Positions 35,252-43,188 of a stretch of 64,000 nucleotides of DNA are shown here, one piece after another. The stretch's first letter is position 1. Every line of letters starts with the position of its first letter. The DNA lies in contig FR893169.1 in the NCBI GenBank assembly GCA_000433355.1, forward strand, positions 18,599 through 82,598. The letters are read 5' to 3'. The notes under the pieces were generated by a model. It saw only the letters and a list, made by a program, of their open reading frames with translations. It was not told the origin of the DNA and searched no databases. The stretch comes from Alistipes sp. CAG:435. Lineage in GTDB: Bacteria; Bacteroidota; Bacteroidia; Bacteroidales; UBA932. Made by a program: the position numbers and the translations under genes.

Positions 35252-35301
35252 TCGTCACAAACCTTGGTGTGGAAAACCAAGGCAAGTGCAGAAAAACATC
35301 A

Positions 35302-36354
35302 ATGAATATGTACAGACAACTCATCAGGCCGATTTTGTTCAAATTCTCACCGGAAACGGCGCATAATCTCACTTTCAAAGGACTCGGACTTCTACGGCGG
35401 ATTCCTTTCGCCGGAAAACTGATGAAGCTGATTTACAGCCACAAGACTCCATCGCTGTCAAGGAATGTGTTCGGGATCAATTTCCCGTCGCCCGTCGGTC
35501 TGGCCGCCGGTTTGGACAAGAACGGAGAGTTTTACAACGAGCTGTCGTGGTTCGGATTCTCGTTCATCGAGATCGGTTCCCTGACTCCGGAGGCTCAGCC
35601 GGGCAATCCCAAGCCTCGACTGTTCAGGCTCCCGCAGGACAACGCTATCATAAACAGGATGGGGATCAACAACAAAGGCATCCAGAACGCGATCAGACAT
35701 ATTCAAAAGGATCCGCCAAAGACGATTATCGCGGCGAGCATAGCGAAGAACAGCACCAGCGCCTCGGACGAGGACACCATCGCTGACTACAAGAAGGCGT
35801 TCTCGTATATGTACGACTTTGTGGATATGTTCACGATCAATGTCTCCTGCCCGAATGTTCACGGCCTGCAGAATCTTCAGGACGTGTCATACCTGTCGGA
35901 TATTCTCGATCCGTTGCTGGATTTAAGGATATGCTACGATGCCTATAAGCCGATTCTGGTCAAGGTCTCCCCTGACATTCCGACAGAGGAACTTGACGAA
36001 ATCCTGAAATACTGTATGCAATCAGGAATCGACGGAATCGTGGCCGGCAACACGACCAGATCCCGTGACGGGCTCACGACAAACAAGGATAGAATAGAGA
36101 AAATCGGCAACGGAGGGCTCTCCGGAGCTCCTTTGTACGAGAAAAGCCTCGCTATGGTCAAGCATATTCATCAGTTCACGTCCGGAAGGCTGCCGGTAGT
36201 GGGTGTCGGTGGAATAATGTCGCCGGAGCAGGCCAAGGAAATGCTGGACGCCGGAGCGAGTCTGATAGAGATCTACACCGGTTTCATCTACGAAGGACCT
36301 TCAATAGTGAAGAAGATCAACAAATACCTTGAAAACAATAGTTTGACAAAATAA
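35302..36354 (+). CDS. pyrD: Dihydroorotate dehydrogenase, class 2 (quinone)
   Basis: Oxidises dihydroorotate in pyrimidine synthesis and passes electrons to the quinone pool. The start at 35302 (MNMYRQLIRPILFKFSPE) is preferred over an upstream Met at 35194 because it matches the family N-terminus and lies downstream of the -7 element; 35308 is equally possible. The membrane-association helices are residues about 1-45. FMN-domain motifs follow: GLAAGLDKNG, IEIGSLTPEAQPGNPKPR, NRMGINNKG, TINVSCPNV with the class 2 catalytic Ser, and GGLSGAPLYEKS. cinA follows after 9 bp. Confidence 0.94.
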   Translation: MNMYRQLIRPILFKFSPETAHNLTFKGLGLLRRIPFAGKLMKLIYSHKTPSLSRNVFGINFPSPVGLAAGLDKNGEFYNELSWFGFSFIEIGSLTPEAQPGNPKPRLFRLPQDNAIINRMGINNKGIQNAIRHIQKDPPKTIIAASIAKNSTSASDEDTIADYKKAFSYMYDFVDMFTINVSCPNVHGLQNLQDVSYLSDILDPLLDLRICYDAYKPILVKVSPDIPTEELDEILKYCMQSGIDGIVAGNTTRSRDGLTTNKDRIEKIGNGGLSGAPLYEKSLAMVKHIHQFTSGRLPVVGVGGIMSPEQAKEMLDAGASLIEIYTGFIYEGPSIVKKINKYLENNSLTK

Positions 36355-36363
36355 AATCTGAAT

Positions 36364-37632
36364 ATGGCAAACGCATCGATCTGTACTATCGGCGACGAGA
36401 TTCTGATCGGCCAGATAGTGGACACCAATTCCTCGCATATATCCCAGGCGCTTGAGGAGATTGGCGTGAAAGTCACAAGAATGACTTCATTCGGGGATGA
36501 CCACGACGAGATTGTCTGCAATCTAACAAACGAACTCACTCACAACGAGATAGTCATAACTACCGGAGGTCTTGGTCCAACCAAGGACGACATCACGAAA
36601 GCGGCTTTGGCGGAGATTTCCGGAAGCAAGGGTTATGTGGTGAATGAAGGCCAGCTCAAGATGGTCCACGAGATCCTTCACGCAAGGGGACTTGATGTTC
36701 TGGACATCAACAAGGCTCAGGCGCTCGTCCCGGACACTTGCGAAGTGATTGTCAACCACCTCGGCACGGCGCCGATTATGGTGTTCCGCTTCCCTAAGGA
36801 AAGATACGGACATCAGGCCTCTCTCTATGCCCTGCCAGGCGTTCCGTTTGAGGCGGTCGGGGCGATTCCTGATGTGATCAAGGACGTTAAGGAGCACAAC
36901 CCACTTACGGACATATTCCATAAGTGCGTGATGGTCTTCGGGTTGGCTGAATCCGCGCTTTCCAAGGAAATTGAGTCTTGGGAGGACAGTCTGCCGGAGG
37001 ATATGCACCTTGCCTACCTGCCTAATCCTTTGACAGGAGTCCGTCTCAGGCTTTCAATTTACGGTGGAGACAAGGATGAGGAGGAAAGGCGCATTGATGA
37101 GCAGTTCGCGCGTCTCAGGCCGATTTTGGGAGACAAGATATATTCCTACAATGATGACACGCTGGAGAACGCCGTTGGAGCCTTGTTCCGTGGCTCAGGG
37201 ATGACCCTCAGCGCGGCCGAGTCCTGCACCGGAGGCAAGATTTCCTCCTTGATCACCTCTGTTCCCGGGGCTTCTGAATATTACCTCGGCTCCGTCACAT
37301 CCTACGCCATCCCAGTCAAGGAAAAAATCCTTGGAGTTCCGGAGGCCACAATCAATGAATATGGAGTTGTAAGTTCCGAAGTGGCGGCGGCGATGGCTGA
37401 AGGGGCCAGAAATTTGACCGGGAGCACTTATGCTGTCTCGACCACAGGATTGGCAGGGCCCGGAGGCGATGAGCATAATCCAGTAGGCACTGTATGGATC
37501 GGAATCGCAGGCCCTAACGGGACGAAAACCGTCAAAAAGGTCTATAAGAACGACAGGAAAAGGAATATTGAGAGATTCGCCGCGGCCGCGCTCGATGAAC
37601 TCAGGTTATTTATGCTCAGCGACCGCAAATAA
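36364..37632 (+). CDS. cinA: CinA-family protein (nicotinamide-nucleotide amidohydrolase)
   Basis: 422 residues with two domains. Residues 1-170 are a MoaB/MogA-like (COG1058) domain: IGDEILIGQIVDTNSSHIS and TTGGLGPTKDDIT. Residues about 265-420 are the PncC amidohydrolase domain: LSAAESCTGGKISSLI with the catalytic Ser, then TTGLAGPGGDEHNPVGTVWIG. Known members recycle NMN to NaMN or hydrolyse ADP-ribose; a direct competence role is not general. The start codon overlaps a GAATATG word. It is probably co-transcribed with pyrD. Confidence 0.93.
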   Translation: MANASICTIGDEILIGQIVDTNSSHISQALEEIGVKVTRMTSFGDDHDEIVCNLTNELTHNEIVITTGGLGPTKDDITKAALAEISGSKGYVVNEGQLKMVHEILHARGLDVLDINKAQALVPDTCEVIVNHLGTAPIMVFRFPKERYGHQASLYALPGVPFEAVGAIPDVIKDVKEHNPLTDIFHKCVMVFGLAESALSKEIESWEDSLPEDMHLAYLPNPLTGVRLRLSIYGGDKDEEERRIDEQFARLRPILGDKIYSYNDDTLENAVGALFRGSGMTLSAAESCTGGKISSLITSVPGASEYYLGSVTSYAIPVKEKILGVPEATINEYGVVSSEVAAAMAEGARNLTGSTYAVSTTGLAGPGGDEHNPVGTVWIGIAGPNGTKTVKKVYKNDRKRNIERFAAAALDELRLFMLSDRK

Positions 37633-37646
37633 TTGAAAATGAATAG

Positions 37647-37689
37647 TGGTAACAAATTTGTTTACCAAGCGAACATTTTTGTTATCGCT
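37647..37689. terminator. Two adjacent hairpins between cinA and the dipeptidase gene
   Basis: First: TGGTAACAAA (37647-37656) pairs with TTTGTTTACCA (37657-37667) with one bulged base. Second: AGCGAACA (37668-37675) pairs with TGTT and CGCT (37680-37689) across a 2-nt bulge and a T4 loop. They occupy the 78-bp gap between convergent genes and are well placed to end transcription from both sides. Confidence 0.5.
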
Positions 37690-37710
37690 ATTATTATGGC
37701 TATTTGTAGG

Positions 37711-38793
37711 CTAATTGGCAGTCAAAGAGGTCACGTCATTGAACACTCTTAGGAAATTCTTGCCAGCGACCTTCTCTATCTGATCATCGGTATAGCCACG
37801 GCTTGACATCTCGTCAAAGATCACTCCGATTTTTGAGATGTTCTCAAGTCCGGCTGGAGTAACCTCGATGCCGTCGAAGTCGGTTCCGATTCCGACACTT
37901 TCTATACCCGCCACCTTAACGGCGTGGTCGATGTGATCCACCACGTCCTTATAGGAAGGTCTTGGCAAAGCGGCAAACTCATCCAGCACAGCGTTCCAAG
38001 CGGCGGCCTTTTCCGGATTCAACGGATCGTTGATCCAGTCCTGCTCGGTCCAGCTCTTGGACTCCAGTCCGGAATCCGCCAGAGTCTTGGCGAACGCATC
38101 CGAAAGGAATACCGGATAGAAATTGATTTGGATCACGCCGCCTTTGTCAGCAAGCGCGCGCAGCATCTCATCGGACATATTCCTTCTGTGGTGAGCCAAG
38201 GCACGACAGCAGGAATGTGTGGAAACAATCGGAGCACGGGAATATTCAAGAGTGTCGTAGAAAGTCTCATCTGAGGCGTGCGCGACATCGACGATCATTC
38301 CGAGGCGGTTCATTTCTGCGACCACTTCCCTGCCGAACGGGCTCAATCCGTGCCAACGCTGTCCCTGCGCGGCGGAGTCCGCTATTTCATTGTCACCGTT
38401 ATGGGTCAAGGTTATGTACCGTACCCCAAGCTTATGAAAAACCCTGAGCAAAGGGAGCGACTTTTGGATCGGAGCCCCGTTCTCCATACCTATGAATATG
38501 GAAATGAGTCCTTTAGCCTTATTCCTCAAAGCGTCATCCGGCGAGAATGCAAGTGAGGCGATCCCGGAATTGGCTTCAACGGCATCGTAGATCCGGCCGA
38601 TCATTTCCAAAGCGTAGCGTGTGGCCGCGTCTGGCAGTAGGTCGGCGGATGTGTATAAAGCGAAGAAAGAGGCATCGACCCCGCCGGCCTTAAGCTTCGG
38701 CAGATCGACATGCCCCCTTTCATTGTCAATTCCGATGTCGCGTCCCCGCATCATCATTGTCGGGGTGTCGCAATGAGAATCCAGGACGAACAT
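37711..38793 (-). CDS. Membrane (renal-type) dipeptidase, peptidase family M19
   Basis: 360-residue zinc dipeptidase. It starts VLDSHCDTPTMM with the metal-binding HxD (H7, D9), then MENGAPIQ carrying the bridging Glu, ITLTHNGDNEIADS, MIVDVAHASD and STHSCCRALAHHRRNMSD with further His ligands, and GIGTDFDGIE near the C-terminus. No signal peptide is present, so it is probably cytoplasmic despite the family name. Family members cleave dipeptides including some with D-residues. It lies 2 bp after the DUF2807 gene at the end of a leftward operon. Confidence 0.92.
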   Translation of the reverse strand: MFVLDSHCDTPTMMMRGRDIGIDNERGHVDLPKLKAGGVDASFFALYTSADLLPDAATRYALEMIGRIYDAVEANSGIASLAFSPDDALRNKAKGLISIFIGMENGAPIQKSLPLLRVFHKLGVRYITLTHNGDNEIADSAAQGQRWHGLSPFGREVVAEMNRLGMIVDVAHASDETFYDTLEYSRAPIVSTHSCCRALAHHRRNMSDEMLRALADKGGVIQINFYPVFLSDAFAKTLADSGLESKSWTEQDWINDPLNPEKAAAWNAVLDEFAALPRPSYKDVVDHIDHAVKVAGIESVGIGTDFDGIEVTPAGLENISKIGVIFDEMSSRGYTDDQIEKVAGKNFLRVFNDVTSLTAN

Positions 38794-38795
38794 GA

Positions 38796-39701
38796 TTACT
38801 TACGGGTTACAGTCGCATTCTGGATCTTCACGATCTTGATCACAGGATCTCCTGAGTAGCAGACACTTGCGCCTTTGCCGAGGTCGAGCGAAAGATTTTT
38901 GCCAGGAGTTACGGTAAGATCCGCACCATCCAATGACACGGTCACATCATCCACAGACATCGTGACCGCATCAATCTTTGAAGATCCTCCTTTACCAGTG
39001 ACTTTCAAAGAGTTGGCTTTGCCGGAAAGGGATAGTTTGGCACTGTTGTCAGTAGCGACGGAAGCCGTTTCGCATTGACCGTTGACGGCAAGGTCAGCGG
39101 AACCCGAATTATTCACATTGAGAGTTTTCGCCGAATATTCCATGACAACCGTCGCGCTCCCGTCCGCATTGACAGTCACATTGTCCCCGGCCTTCACATT
39201 GAAAGAAGATAGCTTTGCCTTTTTGCCTACGGAAATCACAGCAGACTCCGCGTTCACGTTAAGATTGGCTATGCTTGAATTGCCGGATAGATCCATTTTG
39301 AATTTGCCGGAATTCAGACTATTGTTTGATGAGAACGTACAGTCATCATTCAAAGTGATTGAGTTAAGTGACGAGACATAAATAGTGGCTTCAAGTACAG
39401 GACCATCCGAATTCTTACCTTTGAAAGATTTCTTGACTTCCTTAGGAATTGACTTGTCATCAAGCCCGATGTAAAGTGTGCCGGCTTTAACGTAGCATTC
39501 AAGATAACTCTCAAGGGCATCGCTGACCTTGAATTTGGCATTATAGCCATCCTTTTCAACCAAGGTGACCTTGAAGCCGTCCGACACTGAGATGGCATCA
39601 AACTCTGAATATTCATGTTCGATGGTCCTGGTCTGCGCGACGGAAACCGCAGATGTTAAAGCAATGGCGGAAATCGCCATAAATAAAGATTTGATATTCA
39701 T
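38796..39701 (-). CDS. DUF2807 (head-GIN domain) exported protein
   Basis: 301 residues with a clear signal peptide (cleavage after SVAQT, about 23). The rest is a regular beta-helix-like series of short strands rich in Ser/Asn/Asp/Gly and Val, as in FDAISVSDGFKVTLVEKDG and later FKMDLSGNSSIANLNVNAESAVISVG-type repeats. This matches the putative auto-transporter adhesin, head-GIN domain (DUF2807) common in Bacteroidetes. Location is periplasm or surface; function is unknown. It lies between the ABC-F gene (22 bp) and the dipeptidase. Confidence 0.85.
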   Translation of the reverse strand: MNIKSLFMAISAIALTSAVSVAQTRTIEHEYSEFDAISVSDGFKVTLVEKDGYNAKFKVSDALESYLECYVKAGTLYIGLDDKSIPKEVKKSFKGKNSDGPVLEATIYVSSLNSITLNDDCTFSSNNSLNSGKFKMDLSGNSSIANLNVNAESAVISVGKKAKLSSFNVKAGDNVTVNADGSATVVMEYSAKTLNVNNSGSADLAVNGQCETASVATDNSAKLSLSGKANSLKVTGKGGSSKIDAVTMSVDDVTVSLDGADLTVTPGKNLSLDLGKGASVCYSGDPVIKIVKIQNATVTRK

Positions 39702-39723
39702 AACCTTTATAAATTAAATTTTC

Positions 39724-41673
39724 CTATTCATCAATTTTTTCCATCAAGGATTCCCACTCCGCTGTCTTGTGGTCAAGCTCGCGTTTGTCCTCAAGGTAGG
39801 TTCTGGTGAGCTCCATTATGTCATCACCAGGCCCGGGATTGGAGAGAATCTTCTCGATGTCCTTCATCCTCGCCTCGACCTTGCCGATTTCTGACTCGAG
39901 GAATTCGACCCTGTGCCGAATCCTGCGGATTTCCTTGGAATCACTTCGCCTTTGCTCGAACTCTTTCTGAGCCTGTTCCTTTCTGACAGAATCAACCTCA
40001 TTCTTTGCATCGGGTACCGAAGACACTTTGGGAGAGAAACGCCTCTCCAATTCCTGAAGATTCTCTATCTTCCTCTCTTCCAAGAACTCATGGACACTTC
40101 CAAGATGCTCCTTGACCTTTCCGTCACGGAACTCGTACATCTTGTCAACCAATCCCTCAAGGAAATCTCGGTCGTGTGAGACCACAATCAGCGTGCCATC
40201 GTACGCCTTCAGAGCCTGTTTGAGAATATCCTTGGACTTGATGTCCATGTGGTTCGTAGGCTCGTCCAACGCAAGGACGTTGTAAGGCTGGAGCATGAAC
40301 TTCGCCATCCCGAGACGCGCGCGCTCACCGCCTGACAGGACACTAACCTTCTTGTCGATGTCCTCACCACGAAACAGGAACTGAGCCAGAATGTCACGAA
40401 GCTTGTTCCTTACATCTCCGACCGCTATGTTGTCAAGGGTCTCCCACACGGTAAGATTACGGTCAAGGATGTCCTCCTGATTCTGAGCGTAATACCCGAT
40501 GGAGACATTGTAGCCGGTCTTGGCCTCACCGCTGATAGGCTGCAACTCCCCCATTATCACACGCATAAGGGTAGTCTTACCCTCACCGTTGCGTCCGATC
40601 AAGGCGACCTTCTCTCCCCTTCTGACCTCTATCTCAGCGTTCCTGAAGACGACCTTCTCCGGATAGCCGACTGTCAGATCCTTGCCTTTGAAGACAATGT
40701 TTCCGGAACGCGGAGCCGGCGGGAACTTAACCGTCAGCGTGACGTTGTCAGTCTCGTCAATCTCCACTCTGTCAAGTTTTTCGAGCTGCTTGATGCGGGA
40801 CTGGACCTGATTTGACTTCGTAGGCTTGTAGCGGAAACGGTTGATGAAATCCTCCGTCTTCTCGATCATCTTCTGCTGGTTCTCATAGGCTGCCATCTGC
40901 TGCGCGAGCCTTTCCTTGCGCAACTCGACGTACTTGCTGTACGGAACCTTGTAGTCATGAATATGCCCGAGCATGATCTCGACCGTGCGGTTTGTCACGG
41001 TGTCGAGGAACCTCCTGTCATGCGAAACGAGGAGCAACGATCCCCGATGACTTTTAAGATAATCCTCCAGCCATTCGATTGATTCTATGTCAAGATGGTT
41101 CGTAGGCTCGTCCAGAAGCAGGACATCCGGCTCGGACAGCAGGATCTTCGCCAGCTCTATGCGCATATTCCACCCTTGGCTGAACGTTTCGGTCTTTCGC
41201 CCGAAATCCTCATCCTTAAAGCCAAGGCCTAAAAGCGTCTTCTGGGCAAGAACCTCCGGAGGCTCCGACTGACTCATAGCCATAGCGTCTGTCAAGTCAT
41301 TCAGTCGGTTGATCAAAGAAAGGTATTCATCTGACTCATAGTCAGTTCTCTCAGCCAGTTGGGCGTTCACGCTGTCAAGTTCGGCTTGAATCTCTGTGAT
41401 GTGGTCAAAAGCGGTCAATGTCTCCTCCATCACGGTTCTCCCCTTATGGTGTTCCATGATCTGAGGCAGGTAGCCGATACGCAGATCGTTCGGCTTGTCG
41501 ATGCTTCCGGATGTCGGAGACTGAAGCCCGCAGATCAGTTTCATGATCGTGGACTTCCCCGCTCCGTTTTTGCCGACAAGACCGATCTTGTCCTTCTCAC
41601 TGATGTGGAAATCTATACTGTCCAAAAGTGTGTAGCCACCGTAGGCCACAGTCAATCCATTAATTGAAATCAT
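39724..41673 (-). CDS. ABC-F family ATPase
   Basis: 649-residue soluble twin-ATPase without membrane segments, the type that binds the ribosome and relieves stalling or protects from antibiotics. First domain: Walker A GLVGKNGAGKST (about 33-44), signature FSQGWNMRIELA and LLDEPTNHLDIESIEW. A long charged linker follows (KERLAQQMAAYENQQKMIEK). Second domain: ALIGRNGEGKTT, LSGGERARLGMAKFML and LALDEPTNHMD. It ends in a coiled coil (about 545-649), as in Uup. The first signature has SQGW in place of SGG. Stop of tatC and start here form TAAATG. Confidence 0.93.
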   Translation of the reverse strand: MISINGLTVAYGGYTLLDSIDFHISEKDKIGLVGKNGAGKSTIMKLICGLQSPTSGSIDKPNDLRIGYLPQIMEHHKGRTVMEETLTAFDHITEIQAELDSVNAQLAERTDYESDEYLSLINRLNDLTDAMAMSQSEPPEVLAQKTLLGLGFKDEDFGRKTETFSQGWNMRIELAKILLSEPDVLLLDEPTNHLDIESIEWLEDYLKSHRGSLLLVSHDRRFLDTVTNRTVEIMLGHIHDYKVPYSKYVELRKERLAQQMAAYENQQKMIEKTEDFINRFRYKPTKSNQVQSRIKQLEKLDRVEIDETDNVTLTVKFPPAPRSGNIVFKGKDLTVGYPEKVVFRNAEIEVRRGEKVALIGRNGEGKTTLMRVIMGELQPISGEAKTGYNVSIGYYAQNQEDILDRNLTVWETLDNIAVGDVRNKLRDILAQFLFRGEDIDKKVSVLSGGERARLGMAKFMLQPYNVLALDEPTNHMDIKSKDILKQALKAYDGTLIVVSHDRDFLEGLVDKMYEFRDGKVKEHLGSVHEFLEERKIENLQELERRFSPKVSSVPDAKNEVDSVRKEQAQKEFEQRRSDSKEIRRIRHRVEFLESEIGKVEARMKDIEKILSNPGPGDDIMELTRTYLEDKRELDHKTAEWESLMEKIDE

Positions 41674-42459
41674 TTACGCCTCCTCCTTAATCTCTTCAAG
41701 CGCATCTTCCGGCCGCGCCGGTTTACAGCACATCACGCAAACCTCGTACAAAATCAGCAAAGGAGCGGCGGCGATCAACATCGACATCGGATCCGCGGGT
41801 GTTATGATGGCAGCGATGCATAGTATAACCACTATCGCATGCCTGCGATATTTAATAAGAGTGTTTCTGGTGACAATCCCGAGTTTAGACAAGATCACGA
41901 CAACGATAGGAAATTCAAACACAATGCCGAACGCCAGCACAGTTGAAGTGAACATCGAGATGTACGAAGTCAGCGAGATCGTGTTCATCACATCATCGCT
42001 GATCTTGTAGCCCATGAAAAAGTTAAGCGAGATCGGAACGATAAGATAATAACCGATTACAAGTCCAAGATAGAACAGGAACGATGCGGAAAGGAATGCC
42101 CCTCTTACCGCACGCTTTTCACTCCTGTAAAGAGCTGGGGCTATGAATTTCCAGATCTCGAAACAGACATACGGGAAAGACAGGATGAAGCCCAACTCGA
42201 ACGCGACCTGAAGATGCACGAAGAACTGGGCGGATATGTCCAGATTCACCAGCGACATCTGCATATTCCCCATTCTCAGCCATTTATAGATGAAGAAGTC
42301 GCTTTTTGTCGGAGCCAGGATGATGTCGTCAAAGACCAACGACTTGAAGCAAAAGACCACGACACTGACAAGCGTAATGACAAGCACTGAGCGGAACAAT
42401 GTTCCCCTCAGCACCTCCAGATGGTCCCAGAAGGACATCTCAGCTTCTCCAGCCGCCAT
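41674..42459 (-). CDS. tatC: Sec-independent protein translocase TatC
   Basis: 261-residue receptor core of the twin-arginine translocase with six membrane segments. It opens EMSFWDHLEVLRGTLFRSVL, matching the conserved N-terminal cytoplasmic motif, and contains FELGFILSFPYVCFEIWKFI and TPADPMSMLIAAAPLLILYE in the last helices. It overlaps tatA by one base (TAATG), so the two subunits are coupled. The C-terminal tail is acidic. Confidence 0.95.
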   Translation of the reverse strand: MAAGEAEMSFWDHLEVLRGTLFRSVLVITLVSVVVFCFKSLVFDDIILAPTKSDFFIYKWLRMGNMQMSLVNLDISAQFFVHLQVAFELGFILSFPYVCFEIWKFIAPALYRSEKRAVRGAFLSASFLFYLGLVIGYYLIVPISLNFFMGYKISDDVMNTISLTSYISMFTSTVLAFGIVFEFPIVVVILSKLGIVTRNTLIKYRRHAIVVILCIAAIITPADPMSMLIAAAPLLILYEVCVMCCKPARPEDALEEIKEEA

Positions 42460-42698
42460 TATTTCTTCTCGATCTTCTCGATTTTGTCCGGAGTCTTGGC
42501 TGTGGAATTGAGATCCTTGTCAATGTCACTGATCTGGCTCTCAACATCGTTCATGCCTTCCTTGAAGCTCTTGACACCTTTACCAAGACCTTTCATGAGC
42601 TCAGGAATCTTCTTTCCACCGAAAAGGAGAATGATGACAAGGGCAATAATCACCACCTGCCACGGGCCAACAACCCCCAAAGGAACAATAAAAAACAT
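42459..42698 (-). CDS. tatA: Sec-independent protein translocase TatA/E subunit
   Basis: 79 residues: one N-terminal membrane helix (about 9-26), the hinge FGGKKIPELMKGLGKG and an amphipathic helix, then a charged tail ending in EKIEKK. A single TatA-type subunit with TatC is the usual minimal Tat system in Bacteroidetes; no separate TatB is seen. A weak promoter-like GATATTTG lies about 40 bp upstream. Confidence 0.93.
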   Translation of the reverse strand: MFFIVPLGVVGPWQVVIIALVIILLFGGKKIPELMKGLGKGVKSFKEGMNDVESQISDIDKDLNSTAKTPDKIEKIEKK

Positions 42699-42738
42699 AG
42701 TCTAAACTATTTAAGTGTTAAAATAATCTTTACAAATA

Positions 42739-43152
42739 TCATCTGTCATTGATATGAGCCTCTATCGCTTCCACAAGCTTCTCCGGACAACGTGTCGGAC
42801 GACCGGTAGCCTTGTTGAGAAAGCCAAGGGTCACCTGGCCTTCAACGCAAAGCGTGCCGTCCTGATTGTAAACCGCCTGCCTTACACGGAGTTTCGCCAT
42901 AGGCACCTCATCGATCATTGCGACAGCCCTGACCACATCTCCCATCTTAGCCGGGAACCTGTAACGGCATTCCACGGTGACTATCGGAATGGTCACACCG
43001 TCCTCCTCACATTTCTCTATCGGGTAACCGCACTCGACCATCAGGTTGTTCCTCGCACACTCGAAGTACCGGATGTAATTCGAGTGATGGACGATGCCCA
43101 TCTGGTCAGTTTCGTAGTATCTGACAGGAAAAGATATCTCAGAATGCACCAT
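42739..43152 (-). CDS. Acyl-CoA thioesterase, YbgC/FadM hot-dog family
   Basis: 137 residues. The catalytic block YYETDQMGIVHHSNYIRYFE (13-32) contains the Asp and the His-rich turn of the 4-hydroxybenzoyl-CoA thioesterase family, and LRVRQAVYNQDGTLCVEGQV is the central hot-dog strand pair. The physiological thioester is unknown. It lies between valS and tatA with gaps of about 40 bp on each side. Confidence 0.9.
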   Translation of the reverse strand: MVHSEISFPVRYYETDQMGIVHHSNYIRYFECARNNLMVECGYPIEKCEEDGVTIPIVTVECRYRFPAKMGDVVRAVAMIDEVPMAKLRVRQAVYNQDGTLCVEGQVTLGFLNKATGRPTRCPEKLVEAIEAHINDR

Positions 43153-43187
43153 AACAAAATTGTTAGCACCTAAAACAAAAATGTTTT
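43152..43187 (-). terminator. Paired short palindromes between valS and the thioesterase gene
   Basis: TAAAACA and TGTTTTA (43171-43187) around AAAA, and TAACAA/TTGTTA (43152-43165). Both are A/T-rich and follow the valS stop directly. They could be a weak terminator or a regulatory site for the thioesterase gene. Confidence 0.35.
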
Positions 43188-43188
43188 A